Below are positions 43,568 through 51,438 of a stretch of DNA of 64,000 nucleotides, piece after piece. The notes below the pieces were generated by a model. The model worked only from the letters and a program-made list of their open reading frames with translations, had not been told where the DNA came from and ran no database searches. The position numbers and the translations under genes are program-made. Source of the DNA: Geminicoccaceae bacterium (GTDB lineage Bacteria > Pseudomonadota > Alphaproteobacteria > Geminicoccales > Geminicoccaceae); NCBI GenBank assembly GCA_025999455.1, contig AP024683.1, positions 255,501-319,500 on the forward strand. Reading direction: 5' to 3'. How positions within the stretch are numbered: position 1 is the first letter of the stretch; the number at the start of each line of letters is the position of its first letter.

Positions 43568-44473
43568 ATGCTCGACTGGGATCGCATTCGCATTTTCCAC
43601 GTCGTCGCCGAGGCGGGCAGCTTCACCCGCGCGGCCGACAAGCTCGGGCTCTCGCAGTCGGCGATCAGCCGGCAGATCGGCGCCCTCGAAGAGGATCTGG
43701 GCGCGCCCCTCTTCCACCGCCACGCCCGCGGTCTCGTGCTCACCGAACAAGGCGACATCCTCTTGGAAGCCGCCCGCGAGGTCGCCCGCAAGATGGCCGC
43801 GGCGCAGACCGCACTCCGCGAGAGCCGCGAAGTGCCGGCAGGGCATTTGCGGGTGTGCACGACGGTGGGCGTGGGCACGGTCTGGCTCGCCTCGCATCTC
43901 GCCGAGTTCCTCGACCGCTACCCGGACATCACGATCTCCTTGATCGTGACAGATGCCGAGCTCGACCTCTCGATGCGCGAGGCCGACGTCGCCGTGCGGA
44001 TGCAGCGGCCGACCCAGTCGGATTTAATCCAGCGGCGGCTCATGACCGTGCACACGCACATCTACGCCGCGCCCTCCTATCTCGAGCGGTACGGCACGCC
44101 GACCTCGACGGCCGATCTCGACCGGCACCGGCTCGTCGCCTACGGGGAGGATCCGAACCTGTCGAGCCAACCGCTCAACTGGATCCTCTACGCCGGGCTC
44201 GAAGAGGGCGAGATCGACCGGCCGCGCAAGGCGGCTCTCAGGGTCAACAACGTCTACGGCATGTTGCGGGCCGTCCAGAGTGGCCTCGGCCTCGCCTCGC
44301 TGCCCGACTATCTCGCGAGCGGGGCGGGTTCGCTCGTGCGCGTCCTGCCGGAGCTCGATGGTCCGAGCTTCACGGGCTATTTCGTCTATCCCGAGGAGTT
44401 GCGGAACTCGAAGCGGGTCGCCGTGTTCCGCGACTTCCTGCTGGAGAAGGTCGCCCAGCAGCCGGTCTGGTGA
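43568..44473 (+). CDS. LysR-family transcriptional regulator
   Basis: About 301 residues. The N-terminal winged helix-turn-helix (IFHVVAEAGSFTRAADKLGLSQSAISRQIGALEEDLGAPLFHRHARGLVLTEQG) is textbook LysR. The C-terminal effector domain (TVGVGTVWLASHLAEFLDRYPDITISLIVTDAELDLSMREADVAVRMQRPT) is of the GcvA/ArgP-like class. Target and effector unknown. Same strand as trxB, so it may be cotranscribed; a 7-bp CCATGCC/GGCATGG hairpin with AAAAA loop (44479-44497) follows the stop without a U-run. Confidence 0.9.
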   Translation: MLDWDRIRIFHVVAEAGSFTRAADKLGLSQSAISRQIGALEEDLGAPLFHRHARGLVLTEQGDILLEAAREVARKMAAAQTALRESREVPAGHLRVCTTVGVGTVWLASHLAEFLDRYPDITISLIVTDAELDLSMREADVAVRMQRPTQSDLIQRRLMTVHTHIYAAPSYLERYGTPTSTADLDRHRLVAYGEDPNLSSQPLNWILYAGLEEGEIDRPRKAALRVNNVYGMLRAVQSGLGLASLPDYLASGAGSLVRVLPELDGPSFTGYFVYPEELRNSKRVAVFRDFLLEKVAQQPVW

Positions 44474-44497
44474 GGCCGCCATGCCAAAAAGGCATGG

Positions 44498-44680
44498 CAC
44501 TGTTGCACTGGAGCACTAGCGGAAATCGTCAGCGATCCCTAATTGATGCGGTGCAACAAGGGCTGCTCTGGGAGCCCTCGTTGCAGCGGCCTTCACGGGC
44601 CGCAGCCCCGGGGGCGCGATGCCCTCGGGTGGGATCTCCGGATCCCTTTCCCCCAGACGTTTAGCCTCCCTGATCCACTC
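44498..44680 (+). ncRNA. Putative structured non-coding RNA, unidentified
   Basis: Intergenic sequence on the strand that ends in a strong intrinsic terminator. Successive hairpins: GTTGCAC (44502-44508) with GTGCAAC (44551-44557), a 7-bp long-range stem; AGGGCT/AGCCCT (44559-44578); GCGGCC/GGCCGC (44586-44603); CCCGGGGGC/GCCCTCGGG, 9 bp with GCGAT loop (44607-44629); GGGATC/GATCCC (44631-44646). No coding frame of quality and no downstream gene within 1.4 kb on this strand, so a cis riboswitch is unlikely. I see no SRP, RNase P, tmRNA or known riboswitch signature; 6S RNA is possible by size. The 5' end is uncertain. Confidence 0.55.
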
Positions 44681-44709
44681 GGCCGGGCCTCGCGCCCGGC
44701 CATTTTTTT
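44681..44709 (+). terminator. Intrinsic terminator of the putative RNA
   Basis: A perfect 8-bp stem GGCCGGGC/GCCCGGCC with CTCGC loop (44681-44701) followed by A and seven T (44703-44709). One of the clearest terminators in the window, lying over 200 bases after the lysR stop. The remaining interval, 44710-45105, shows no gene or obvious signal. Confidence 0.85.
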
Positions 44710-45105
44710 CGTCAGGGAACCGGTTGCCCTCGATGTTCGCGGCTCCGCTCCGCGTCGTCGCGGTGAGGCAATCCGTCACAGCCGTGCTACGGCGCCCCTG
44801 CCTGCCCGTCAAGCGCGGATGCAAGGCACTCGCGCGTTTTTGCAGCGCAACATGTTCGACCGCGGCACGAGCTGGCCCGAGACGTGCACGAGCGGCCCCG
44901 GCCTGCCACGCGCTCGAGGCCGTCGGGCGGAACACGGGTGCAGAGGCGAGGATCGTGGCCCGCACGCTCGACCCGCCAAGCGAACGCGTCACCGTCACCA
45001 GAAAAGGGGTCGACCCGCGCGGCGACCCCGACGGAGTCGCCGCCGGCTCACCTCGCCGTGGGGAAGGCTCCGCCTCGTCGCGGACCGGCTCGGCCCGCGG
45101 CCGCT

Positions 45106-46077
45106 TCAATCGTCGATCAAGAGCCCGTACGGCACTTCGCCCACGGGGATCGAGCGAAGCGCCTTGAGGCTCGCCGTGTCGATCACCGTGATGTCGTCGG
45201 AGAGGCCGTTGGCGACGTAGAGCAGCCGCTCGTCGCGGGTCAGCCGCAAGCCCCAGGGTCGCCGACCCACGAGGACGTAGTCGATGACCTTCTTGCTCGG
45301 CACGTCGACGACCGCCACGTGGTTGGCTCGGCCGAGCGCCACGAAGGCTCGTTTGCCGTCGCGCGTGATCAGCACGTCCACCGGCGTGACCATCTCGCGC
45401 CGCATGCCCCTCGGCAAAAACTCGATCGTGTGGACGACCTCGAGCGTCGCCACGTCGACGACGTTGACGACGCCCGCGATCTCGGCCGAGACCCAGAGTT
45501 CCTTGGCGTCCGGGGTGAGGGCGAAGCGGCGCGGTCGCGTGTCGGTGACGATGTCCTTGACGACTTCCTGTTTCTCGGTGTCGATCACGTGGACGAGGTT
45601 GGCCGCTTCGGAAGCCACGAAGACGAGCTTGCCGTCCGGGGTGGCGAGCACCCCTTCGGGTTCTTCGCCCGTGTCGAATGCGCCGACTTGCTCGCCGGTC
45701 TCGAGGTCGAAGACCGTCGCCTGCGCATCTTCCTCGTTGGAGACGTAGAGGTGCCGCCCGTCGGGATGCAGATCGAAGGTCTCGGGTGCCGCCACGTTGG
45801 TGATCCGCCGGACCAGCTCGAAAGTCCCCGTATCGTAGATGGCGATGAGGTTGTCGTCGGCGCAGCCGACCAGGAACTGCTTGCGGTTGGGCGTGAAGAT
45901 CATGCCGCGCGGCCGGCCACAGGTCGGGATCGTTTTGATCACCTTGTCCTCGGCGTCGAGGATGGTGAGCGTGCTGCTCTTCTCGTTGGCGACGATCCGG
46001 TTCCCCGTGGCAGCCGAGGCCGCCCCGGCGAGGGCCGTCGACAGCACGAGCACCGTCCCGAAGCTGCGCCAGACCAT
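45106..46077 (-). CDS. PQQ-catabolism-associated beta-propeller protein
   Basis: 323 residues with an N-terminal signal peptide (FGTVLVLSTALAGAASA) and about seven YVTN-type beta-propeller repeats, such as PDGRHLYVSNEEDAQATVFDLETGEQVGAF and RDERLLYVANGLSDDITVIDTASLKALRSI. It matches the secreted propeller family found beside PQQ-dependent alcohol dehydrogenases; its role is unknown, perhaps scaffolding or electron-transfer partner binding in the periplasm. Divergent from the ankyrin gene with under 100 bases between them. Confidence 0.85.
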   Translation of the reverse strand: MVWRSFGTVLVLSTALAGAASAATGNRIVANEKSSTLTILDAEDKVIKTIPTCGRPRGMIFTPNRKQFLVGCADDNLIAIYDTGTFELVRRITNVAAPETFDLHPDGRHLYVSNEEDAQATVFDLETGEQVGAFDTGEEPEGVLATPDGKLVFVASEAANLVHVIDTEKQEVVKDIVTDTRPRRFALTPDAKELWVSAEIAGVVNVVDVATLEVVHTIEFLPRGMRREMVTPVDVLITRDGKRAFVALGRANHVAVVDVPSKKVIDYVLVGRRPWGLRLTRDERLLYVANGLSDDITVIDTASLKALRSIPVGEVPYGLLIDD

Positions 46078-46167
46078 CCTCTACCTCCCTTCGCTTCCGC
46101 TTATCGGGAGCATAAGGCGCGCTTTTCGTTTCGACCAGTCCGCGATCGTCACGGCCGGCGCGCCGCG

Positions 46168-47103
46168 ACGTGGAGGTTCGCGCCCGGTTGGATCGGCCTG
46201 CTCGCGGCGATCCCGCTCCTGCTCCTCGCCGCCACCCCCGCCGCTGCCCAGAGCTGCCGCGAGCGGGAGATCCGGCTCGCCCAGCTCGTCGAGCCGACCC
46301 CGCGTCAGCTCGCCCAAGAGCTCGCCTTCGCCGCCGAACGGGGCTGTCGGGAGCTCGCCGAGCGCCTCCTCGACGCGGGGGCCCCGATCGACGTGCGTGA
46401 CCGTGCCGGCGAGACCGCCCTTTTGAAGGCGGCGCGCGCCGGCCGGGTCGAGATCCTGCGGCTATTGCTCGACCACGGCGCCGATCCGACGGTGCGCAGC
46501 CTCGCCGGGGCGACCGCCCTGTTCCTGGCGGTCGAAGCCAATCGCCCGAACGTCGTCGCCCTCCTCCTCGAGCGCGGCGTGCCGGCCGACGGACCCGGCC
46601 GGAGCGGCGTCACGCCCTTGGCCGCCGCGGCGTTCAACGGCACCGAGCGGCTCGTCGAGCTCCTTCTGCGCCACGGGGCGAACCCGGCCGCCGCCGATGC
46701 GACCGGCAAGACACCGCTCGTTTACGCCGCCGCGCGCGGCCACGCGGCGATCGTCCGCCGCCTCTTGGACGCCGGAGTTGCGGTCGACACCCGCCACGCC
46801 CACGGCCTCACCGCTCTCATGTGGGCAGCCGGCCACGCTAACGACGTGCCCGCGGCCGACGGGCTCGCCACCGTTCGCCTGCTGCTCGAGCGCGGCGCCG
46901 ACCTCGAACTCCGCGACGATCGCGGTCGAACGGCGCTGTTGATCGCGGCCGAGCGGGGCCATGCCGCGATCGTCGATCTCCTGCTCGCAGCCGGTGCCGA
47001 TCCGCGGGCGCGCGATCGGGAAGGCCTCGGTCTCGTCGAGCTCGCGGCCGACCAGGCGATCGCCTCCCGCGCCCTTGGCACCCCTCAGAGCGCGCCCAAA
47101 TAG
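46168..47103 (+). CDS. Exported ankyrin-repeat protein (start uncertain)
   Basis: About 311 residues. A signal peptide (GWIGLLAAIPLLLLAATPAAAQS) precedes some eight ankyrin repeats, such as AGETALLKAARAGRVEILRLLLDHGADP and TGKTPLVYAAARGHAAIVRRLLDAGVAV. Periplasmic ankyrin proteins occur near redox enzymes, but no function can be read here. No ATG, GTG or TTG is in frame between the start of the divergent gene and the signal peptide; the listed start (ACG) is only the likely region. A GTG at 46170 lies in another frame, so a start-region frameshift or a rare start codon must be assumed. It overlaps the convergent cytochrome gene by 19 bases. Confidence 0.75.
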   Translation, partial: TWRFAPGWIGLLAAIPLLLLAATPAAAQSCREREIRLAQLVEPTPRQLAQELAFAAERGCRELAERLLDAGAPIDVRDRAGETALLKAARAGRVEILRLLLDHGADPTVRSLAGATALFLAVEANRPNVVALLLERGVPADGPGRSGVTPLAAAAFNGTERLVELLLRHGANPAAADATGKTPLVYAAARGHAAIVRRLLDAGVAVDTRHAHGLTALMWAAGHANDVPAADGLATVRLLLERGADLELRDDRGRTALLIAAERGHAAIVDLLLAAGADPRARDREGLGLVELAADQAIASRALGTPQSAPK

Positions 47104-47717
47104 CGGGCGAGGGCGTCGATCTCCTCGTCCGTGAAGGTGTCGAGGAGGCTCGACATGGCGGCGTTGTTGGCGCGTTCCTTGGTTTTGAAAGCGCGCATGG
47201 TGACCACGAGGTAGCTCGTGAGCTGGCCCGCCAGACGCGGCACGGTGCTGTCACCCATGTAGCCGGAGAGATGACACTCCTTGCACATACCGGCGCTCGC
47301 CAAGCGCTCGGCCACCACGTCGTCGCCCTCTTCGGCGGTTTGCTGCAGCCTCGGCCAGGGGCGCTTGGCGAAGAAGGCCGCGAGCTCGCGTATGTCCTGG
47401 CGGGAGAGGTCCTTCACGATCTCGTTCATGACCTCGTGCTTGCGCGAGCCGTTCTTGTAGTCACGGAGCTGGATGTAGAGATAGCCTTCGTGCTGGCCGT
47501 CGATGATCGGAGCTTCCGCGTGGTTGGGCACACCGTTCTCGCCGTGACAGGCGAGGCACATCGGGACGAGCTCGGCCAGATGGCCGGAAAGCTGGTCGAG
47601 GCCGGGGATGGCAGCCGGTGCCGGCGATCGTTCGGTCTGTGCGCCGATCGACGAGCCGATGCCGCCGAGGACGGCGACGCAGAGCGGGAGGAACCAGCGA
47701 CCTCGTTTCATGAGCAT
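47085..47717 (-). CDS. Di-haem cytochrome c (c4-like)
   Basis: 210 residues: signal peptide (FLPLCVAVLGGIGSSIGA) then two cytochrome c domains, with CLACH at residues 54-58 and CKECH at 145-149, and methionines suitable as distal ligands in each half (HEVMNEIVKDLS; NNAAMSSLLDTFTDEEIDALARYL). The tandem layout resembles cytochrome c4. It is encoded just downstream of the first PQQ dehydrogenase on the same strand, so it is the likely electron acceptor. Start ATG at 47717 or 47711; both leave the signal peptide intact. Confidence 0.88.
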   Translation of the reverse strand: MLMKRGRWFLPLCVAVLGGIGSSIGAQTERSPAPAAIPGLDQLSGHLAELVPMCLACHGENGVPNHAEAPIIDGQHEGYLYIQLRDYKNGSRKHEVMNEIVKDLSRQDIRELAAFFAKRPWPRLQQTAEEGDDVVAERLASAGMCKECHLSGYMGDSTVPRLAGQLTSYLVVTMRAFKTKERANNAAMSSLLDTFTDEEIDALARYLGAL

Positions 47718-47738
47718 TCCCTGATCCTCGAACGCGAT

Positions 47739-47766
47739 GGGCGGAGCCCGTGCCCGGGCTCCGCCC
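47739..47766 (-). promoter_or_regulatory. Perfect hairpin between the quinoprotein and cytochrome genes
   Basis: A 12-bp perfect stem GGGCGGAGCCCG/CGGGCTCCGCCC with a four-base loop in the 83-base gap between the PQQ dehydrogenase (stop at 47801) and the cytochrome (start at 47717), both on the minus strand. No U-run follows, so it may act as an mRNA 3'-end stabiliser or partial terminator setting different expression levels. Confidence 0.55.
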
Positions 47767-47800
47767 GCCCGTCAACGGTCGAAATGCCGCAGACGGCCCG

Positions 47801-49507
47801 TCAGTCCACCAGGCTGAAGGCGATGATCGCGTTCCCGCGCTTGTAGTCCAGCTGGGTGTTCCCACCCGCCGCCACAACGATGTACTGCTTGCCGTCGACC
47901 GTGTAGCTCGCCGGCGGCGCGTTCACGCCGGCGCCGGCCTGGAAGCTCCAGAGCTGGGCGCCGGTTGCGGCGTCGAGCGCGTTGAACCGACCGTTGCCCT
48001 CACCGAAGAAGACGAGCCCGCCCGCGGTCGCGAGCACGCCGCCGATCAAGGGCTGCGGGGTCTTCACCTCCCAGCGGATCTTGCCGGAGTGGTAGTCGAC
48101 CGCCGAGAGGATGCCCCACTGCTCCTCGGTCGGGATCACCTTGAAGGCACCGCCGAGCCAGAGCTTGCCGCCCGGATAGGGCGTGCTCTCCACGTGGTAC
48201 GTCATCGGCTGGTGCAGGTTCATGGCGTAGGCGAGGCCGAGCCGCTCGTCGACCGCCATGGGTGACCATTCGACGCCGCCGTTCGCACCCGGCAGCATCC
48301 GCGCGCCCTCCTTGGTCGGCAGGGTCCACATGTTCTCCTGCGGAACCATCGCTTCGGAGAAGCGGATGAGCGAGCAGTCGTCGCGCTTGTGGACGTAGAT
48401 GTGACCCGTCTTGCCGCCGTGGATCACGCCCGGGACGAGCTTGCCGTCCTTGTCCTTGACGTCGACCAGGATGGGCGGGCTCACCGCATCGAGGTCCCAG
48501 ACGTCGTGCGCGATGTATTGGAAATGACAGATGTACTTGCCGGTGTCGAGATCGACCGCGACCAGACTGTCGGTGTAGAGATTGTCGCCGGGCCGGAGCG
48601 AGCCATCGAGGTCGGGTGAGGGATTGCCGACCACGAAATAGACGCGACGCCGCTCGAGATCCACAGCCGGATTCTGCCAGACACCGCCGCCGAGCGTCTT
48701 GTAGGGGTCGCCCATCTTGGCGAGTGCTTCTTTCTCGGCCGCGATGTTCCGTTTCATGTCGCGGCCGGTGGCGTCGTGCGTCGCCCACACGCCCACCGAA
48801 TTCTCGGGGATCGTGTAGAAGGTCCACAAGAGCTTGCCGGTCTTGGCGTCGAACGCCTTGACGAAGCCGCGGATGCCGTACTCGCCGCCGTTCGTGCCGA
48901 TCAGGATCTTCCCGTCCACCGCGGTCGGCGCCATGGTCTCGGAATAGCCGAGCTCCGGATCCGCGATCTCGGTCTCCCAGACGAGCTTGCCGGTCTTGGC
49001 GTCGAGCGCGACGAGCTTGGCGTCGAGCGTGCCCATGTAGACCATGTCGCCGTAGGCCGCGACGCCGCGATTGTTCGGGCCGCAGCAATAGACCGTGATC
49101 GGCCCAAGCTTGTGTTTGTAGTGCCAGAGCTCTTCGCCGGTGCGCGCATCGAGCGCGTAGACGTGGTTGAACGCCGTAGTGACGTACATCACCCCGTTCA
49201 CCACGATCGGCGTCGTCTCCATGGTCTCCTTGACCTCGGTCTGGAAGATCCAGGCCGGGCGCAGGCGATGCACGTTCGAGGTGTTGATCTGAGCGTTGGG
49301 ATAGAAACGGGTCTGCTTATAGTTGTGGTTCGTATGGAGGAAGTTGTTACCGTCTCCGGCAGCCGCGTTCAGCATGCGCTGAGTGACGGTGCGCATGTCT
49401 CCGTATTTCGTCGCACCTTTGACTTCTTCGGCCCCAGCCGATCCGACCGCCGTCGCGGCCGCAACGAAAAAACTGGCTCCGGCGAGCCAGCGCGTGTGCT
49501 TCTTCAT
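47801..49507 (-). CDS. PQQ-dependent alcohol dehydrogenase 1, lanthanide-type
   Basis: About 568 residues: signal peptide ([20 protein letters not shown]) and an eight-bladed quinoprotein propeller with tryptophan-docking motifs ([27 protein letters not shown]). The vicinal disulfide is Cys141-Cys142 (YCCGPNNRG). Metal/PQQ residues: Glu in GGEYGIRG, Asn in VVGNPSP, catalytic Asp338, plus Asp340 in HDVWDLDAV; this Asp-x-Asp is the lanthanide signature (calcium enzymes have Ala at the second position). The PQQ-contact segment is [13 protein letters not shown], Lys instead of the Arg of methanol dehydrogenases, so ethanol or other alcohols are likely substrates. ATG at 49507 chosen for the signal peptide. 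Confidence 0.9.
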   Translation of the reverse strand: MKKHTRWLAGASFFVAAATAVGSAGAEEVKGATKYGDMRTVTQRMLNAAAGDGNNFLHTNHNYKQTRFYPNAQINTSNVHRLRPAWIFQTEVKETMETTPIVVNGVMYVTTAFNHVYALDARTGEELWHYKHKLGPITVYCCGPNNRGVAAYGDMVYMGTLDAKLVALDAKTGKLVWETEIADPELGYSETMAPTAVDGKILIGTNGGEYGIRGFVKAFDAKTGKLLWTFYTIPENSVGVWATHDATGRDMKRNIAAEKEALAKMGDPYKTLGGGVWQNPAVDLERRRVYFVVGNPSPDLDGSLRPGDNLYTDSLVAVDLDTGKYICHFQYIAHDVWDLDAVSPPILVDVKDKDGKLVPGVIHGGKTGHIYVHKRDDCSLIRFSEAMVPQENMWTLPTKEGARMLPGANGGVEWSPMAVDERLGLAYAMNLHQPMTYHVESTPYPGGKLWLGGAFKVIPTEEQWGILSAVDYHSGKIRWEVKTPQPLIGGVLATAGGLVFFGEGNGRFNALDAATGAQLWSFQAGAGVNAPPASYTVDGKQYIVVAAGGNTQLDYKRGNAIIAFSLVD

Positions 49508-49624
49508 CGTCCGCCCCCCGCGGATAGCTCGCCGTCCGTTCGGCAGCGAGCGGCGCGAAGGGCTAGACCTCCGTGGGCATTTCAGCAAGCGCGCAAACGC
49601 GGGTGCGCCTTTGCGGCTCGCCGA

Positions 49625-50845
49625 TCAGAAACGGCAGCGGGTCTCGGGCTGGTCGACGCCGAGCGTGTCGAGCACGTTCCGCTGGTGGAGGAACCGGTCG
49701 AGCGGTGCGCGCGCGATCACCGAATCCGTCGTGGCGAGCAGGATCGGCTGGCGGAGCTGATTGTCCCACGGCCGGAAGGAGGCCGGGTTACCCTTGTAGA
49801 CGTCGAGCGTCGCCTCCTGCGTCTTGAGCGCTTCCAGCACACGGGCGGGATCGGTCGAACGGACCCGAGTGTGCGCCTCGAGCAGCGCCCGTACGGCCGC
49901 CCAGGCCGCGAATTCGGCGTCCTGCATCCGTCGCCCCGGCCCCACCGTCCGCTCGAAGCGCTGGTTGAGCTGGGGGGCACCATGCCGCTCGAAGGCCCAG
50001 TGCCAAGCGAGCGGCACGAGCCCATGCGTCCCGACGACCGGGCGGGGAAGCACGGTCTGGTAGGGCAGGTGCCGGCCGAACTCGCCCTCGCTGTCGGCCA
50101 CCACCACGACGTCGTAGGCGACGCCCTGGGTCAGGAGCCGGACGTTGTTGAGCTCGCGCTGGCGCGGATCGCGGCCGGCCACGAAGCGTCGGGTCTCGAC
50201 GATGCGGCCGCCGAACCGGCGGATCGCGCGGGCGAAGGCCTCCCCCATCGCCTGATCCTCGGCCTCGGGACCGACCAACAGGAGCGCGTCGCGCCACTGC
50301 TGGTTCGACAGATATTGCCCGAGCGCGTCGGCGAGCATCGCCTGGCTCGGGATCAGGTGCAGGAGATGCGGGGCACAGCGTTCGGCGCGGAGCTCGTCGT
50401 CGATCGCCGAGACGTTCAACAGCGTCACCCCCTTGCCGCGCGTGCGTGCCGTGAGCTCGGCCAAAAGCTGGCCAGGGAGGTCGACGAGGACGAAATGCAC
50501 GCGGTGGTCGGCCACGAGCCGGTCCAGGCCCGTCAACAGCGGCTCCAGACCCTCGGCCTGGACCGCCTCGAGCGCGAATTCCGCCTTGAGCGCCCGGCCG
50601 AGAACCCGTGCCTCCCGGAGCCCCACCTTCGCCCCGTCGAGCGGCACGATAGCCGGCCGGATCGGCACGTTGGCGTAAGTCTCGAGGGCGCGATGGCGCG
50701 GATCGTCGGTGAGCCCGAGATAGCCGAAGGTGACGCGCGTGGTCTCCTGCGCCTGCCCCACGGCCGCCACGGCGAGCCCGAGGAACGCCCCGGCGAGCAC
50801 CCCGAGCGCACGCCGTGCCGGTGACATCTTGGTCGACCCGCTCAC
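49625..50845 (-). CDS. Substrate-binding protein of PQQ-dependent alcohol systems
   Basis: About 406 residues: signal peptide (LGVLAGAFLGLAVAAVGQAQ) and a type I periplasmic binding fold (VTFGYLGLTDDPRHRALETYANVPI...LLLVGPEAEDQAMGEAFARAIRRFGGRIVETRRF...YDVVVVADSEGEFGRHLPYQTVLPRPVVGTHGL). It matches the ABC-type binding proteins found specifically with PQQ-dependent alcohol dehydrogenases; the usual partner ATPase and permease are absent here. GTG at 50845 overlaps the upstream stop by four bases; an ATG at 50827 is the alternative. Upstream of dehydrogenase 1 on the same strand. Confidence 0.85.
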   Translation of the reverse strand: MSGSTKMSPARRALGVLAGAFLGLAVAAVGQAQETTRVTFGYLGLTDDPRHRALETYANVPIRPAIVPLDGAKVGLREARVLGRALKAEFALEAVQAEGLEPLLTGLDRLVADHRVHFVLVDLPGQLLAELTARTRGKGVTLLNVSAIDDELRAERCAPHLLHLIPSQAMLADALGQYLSNQQWRDALLLVGPEAEDQAMGEAFARAIRRFGGRIVETRRFVAGRDPRQRELNNVRLLTQGVAYDVVVVADSEGEFGRHLPYQTVLPRPVVGTHGLVPLAWHWAFERHGAPQLNQRFERTVGPGRRMQDAEFAAWAAVRALLEAHTRVRSTDPARVLEALKTQEATLDVYKGNPASFRPWDNQLRQPILLATTDSVIARAPLDRFLHQRNVLDTLGVDQPETRCRF

Positions 50846-51252
50846 TTGACGACGAACTTGCCGACCGGCGCGCGCCCCCTCACGCCGAACGCATATTCAC
50901 CCGGTCGAACCGGCATGAAAAAAATGTTGGCTGCCCCATCCGCGTCGAACTCGATCCAGCCGAACGAGCCGACCCCGTGAATCTCGATGTCGCGGATCGA
51001 GATCTGATCCACGAAGGAGTTGGCGAAGAGCTCGGGAGCGGCGAACTGCCATTCGTCGCCGGCTTTGCTCTCGACCGTGAGCCGATAGTAGGTGCCCGTG
51101 GTGAGCTCGAAGGTGGTGACCGACGGCTTGAGCTCCTTGTCGAAAACGAGGGGCGGGAGCCGGTTGGCCCGAGCGGTCAGATTGCCGGCCGCTTCGGCCG
51201 CACCGGCCCACAACACCGCGCCGAGCGCGGCGACGACGACAGCTTTGCGCAC
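50842..51252 (-). CDS. Small exported cupredoxin-like protein
   Basis: 136 residues: signal peptide (AVVVAALGAVLWAGAAEAAG) then a beta-rich domain. TTFELTTGTYYRLTVESKAGDEWQFAAPELFANSFVDQISIRDIEIHG followed by ANIFFMPVRPGEYAFGVRG has the strand order and PGEY turn of cupredoxins, but the Cys-His-Met copper-binding loop is missing, so copper binding is not predicted. First gene of the minus-strand unit leading into the binding protein and dehydrogenase 1. GTG at 51252 lies six bases after GGAGG; GTG at 51255 is possible. Function unknown. Confidence 0.7.
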   Translation of the reverse strand: MRKAVVVAALGAVLWAGAAEAAGNLTARANRLPPLVFDKELKPSVTTFELTTGTYYRLTVESKAGDEWQFAAPELFANSFVDQISIRDIEIHGVGSFGWIEFDADGAANIFFMPVRPGEYAFGVRGRAPVGKFVVK

Positions 51253-51438
51253 CACCGACCTCCCCTCTTCGCGCGCCGGCCCCGAACCAGCGCTTATGGA
51301 GGTCATAAGGACCAGCTCTGGGCATTCGTCAAGCCTTGCAGCGGGACTGCTTGACGGCGCGTCCGAGCGACCCACTTGCTCTCGCATCGATCGTAGGATT
51401 CGGTCGAAAAGCTCGTCGGAGGGGGAGGCCGACACGCC

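Noticed and set aside
44480-44710. Cobalamin, glycine, TPP or SAM riboswitch, or SRP/RNase P RNA
   Set aside because: None of the conserved core sequences of these families is visible and no regulated gene follows on the strand.
44516-45109. A 197-codon minus-strand frame between lysR and the propeller gene
   Set aside because: It runs across the hairpins of the putative RNA, has a random Arg/Ala/Pro composition and no ribosome site.
44884-46167. Upstream part of the open frame leading into the ankyrin protein
   Set aside because: It is antisense to the beta-propeller gene, which has clear repeats and a signal peptide; only the part from about 46168 looks coding.
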